From contig NZ_JYNL01000064.1 in the NCBI RefSeq assembly GCF_001044235.1, positions 276,981-340,980 on the forward strand: a stretch of DNA of 64,000 bases, written 5' to 3'. Below are positions 63,847 to 64,000 of this stretch, in pieces. Made by a program: the position numbers and the translations under genes. This stretch comes from Mycolicibacterium chlorophenolicum. Its GTDB lineage: Bacteria > Actinomycetota > Actinomycetes > Mycobacteriales > Mycobacteriaceae. The notes beneath the pieces were generated by a model. The model made no database searches. It was not told where the DNA came from and was given only the letters and a program-made list of their open reading frames with translations. Positions within the stretch are counted from its first letter, which is position 1. Each line of letters starts with the position of its first letter.

Positions 63847-64000
63847 ATGTCCACTATCGCCGAGAACGCCTCACCACACACCCGTCCGCTCCGGCCGGCC
63901 ATCGTGGTCGGCGCCCTCGGCGTGGTGTTCGGTGACATCGGCACCAGCCCGATCTACACGCTCGCCACCGTCTTCGACCCGCACGACCCGCACCCGGTGC
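63847..64000 (+). CDS. kup: Kup-type potassium transporter, 3' end missing
   Basis: First 51 codons of the gene, cut by the window end. Seen: a short hydrophilic start (MSTIAENASPHTRPLRP), then IVVGALGVVFGDIGTSPIYTL, the first membrane helix and signature of KUP/HAK/KT potassium uptake proteins. The starting ATG is separated by one base from the start codon of the gene on the other strand, so its promoter must lie within that gene or the message is leaderless. Confidence 0.9.
   Translation, partial: MSTIAENASPHTRPLRPAIVVGALGVVFGDIGTSPIYTLATVFDPHDPHPV

Overview
The window is chromosomal DNA of a fast-growing mycobacterium (Mycolicibacterium-type). The evidence is high GC with strong G/C third-position bias, GTG and TTG starts, MspA-family porin-like proteins, a type VII secretion substrate cluster, several F420-type oxidoreductases, a PknH-sensor-type lipoprotein, maltokinase, and close matches to mycobacterial GltB/GltD, Dps and PncA. 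The block 20927-27771 keeps the gene order and relative strands I remember for M. tuberculosis Rv0135c-Rv0140 (TetR, cyp138, msrA, Rv0138, Rv0139, DUF427), with extra genes inserted. I see no tRNA, rRNA, CRISPR array, insertion sequence or prophage.

Layout. 1-2043: the end of a Y-family DNA polymerase (dinB) facing a PHP-domain gene. 2139-6935: a lower-GC island with an EspA-, EspC-, EspD-like trio in the order of M. tuberculosis espACD, followed by two paralogous lipoproteins; no ESX core gene is present. 7040-9039: ArsR regulator overlapping a SulP transporter. 9044-10742: a mycothiol-dependent-type protein, an F420 luciferase-like enzyme and a 46-residue small protein. 10983-17053: gltB-gltD with a promoter and a terminator-like hairpin. 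17639-23206: thioesterase with a copper-type palindrome upstream, aquaporin, Dps, an AlkA-like glycosylase, DUF427, an FAD oxidase and DUF4262. 23209-27771: a sterol-dehydrogenase-like pair behind a KstR-type operator, msrB-msrA, and a P450/TetR pair with palindromic operators.

27917-33246 is an envelope region: a secreted protein with an internal duplication, two MspA-like proteins with a coupled proline-rich protein, and an exported-protein/lipoprotein operon. 33243-37640 holds a TetR regulator and a glycosyltransferase/methyltransferase/toroid operon tied together by an identical 12-bp operator. 37699-43016: an F420 enzyme, a DUF222 remnant, a C39-like peptidase, an acyl-CoA dehydrogenase and a membrane hydrolase whose alpha/beta core is split by about 500 residues of membrane segments. 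43151-46857: a four-gene membrane/cupredoxin operon. 46880-48557: PAS-ANTAR regulator, nicotinamidase (pncA) and a solo Clp N-domain protein.

48634-52297: glycogen debranching enzyme (treX/glgX) facing maltokinase (mak), with a candidate structured RNA between them; these two link alpha-glucan breakdown to maltose-1-phosphate. 52369-54944: an exported Pro/Ser/Thr-rich protein, a HugZ-like protein and a phosphoribosyltransferase. 54999-58792: a complete ABC importer (binding lipoprotein, two permeases, ATPase) with all junctions touching or overlapping. 58905-64000: an F420-type PPOX protein, an orphan SigH-like sigma factor, a DMT transporter, small membrane or hypothetical genes, an MHS-type MFS transporter, and a helical protein divergent from the start of a Kup potassium transporter cut by the window end.
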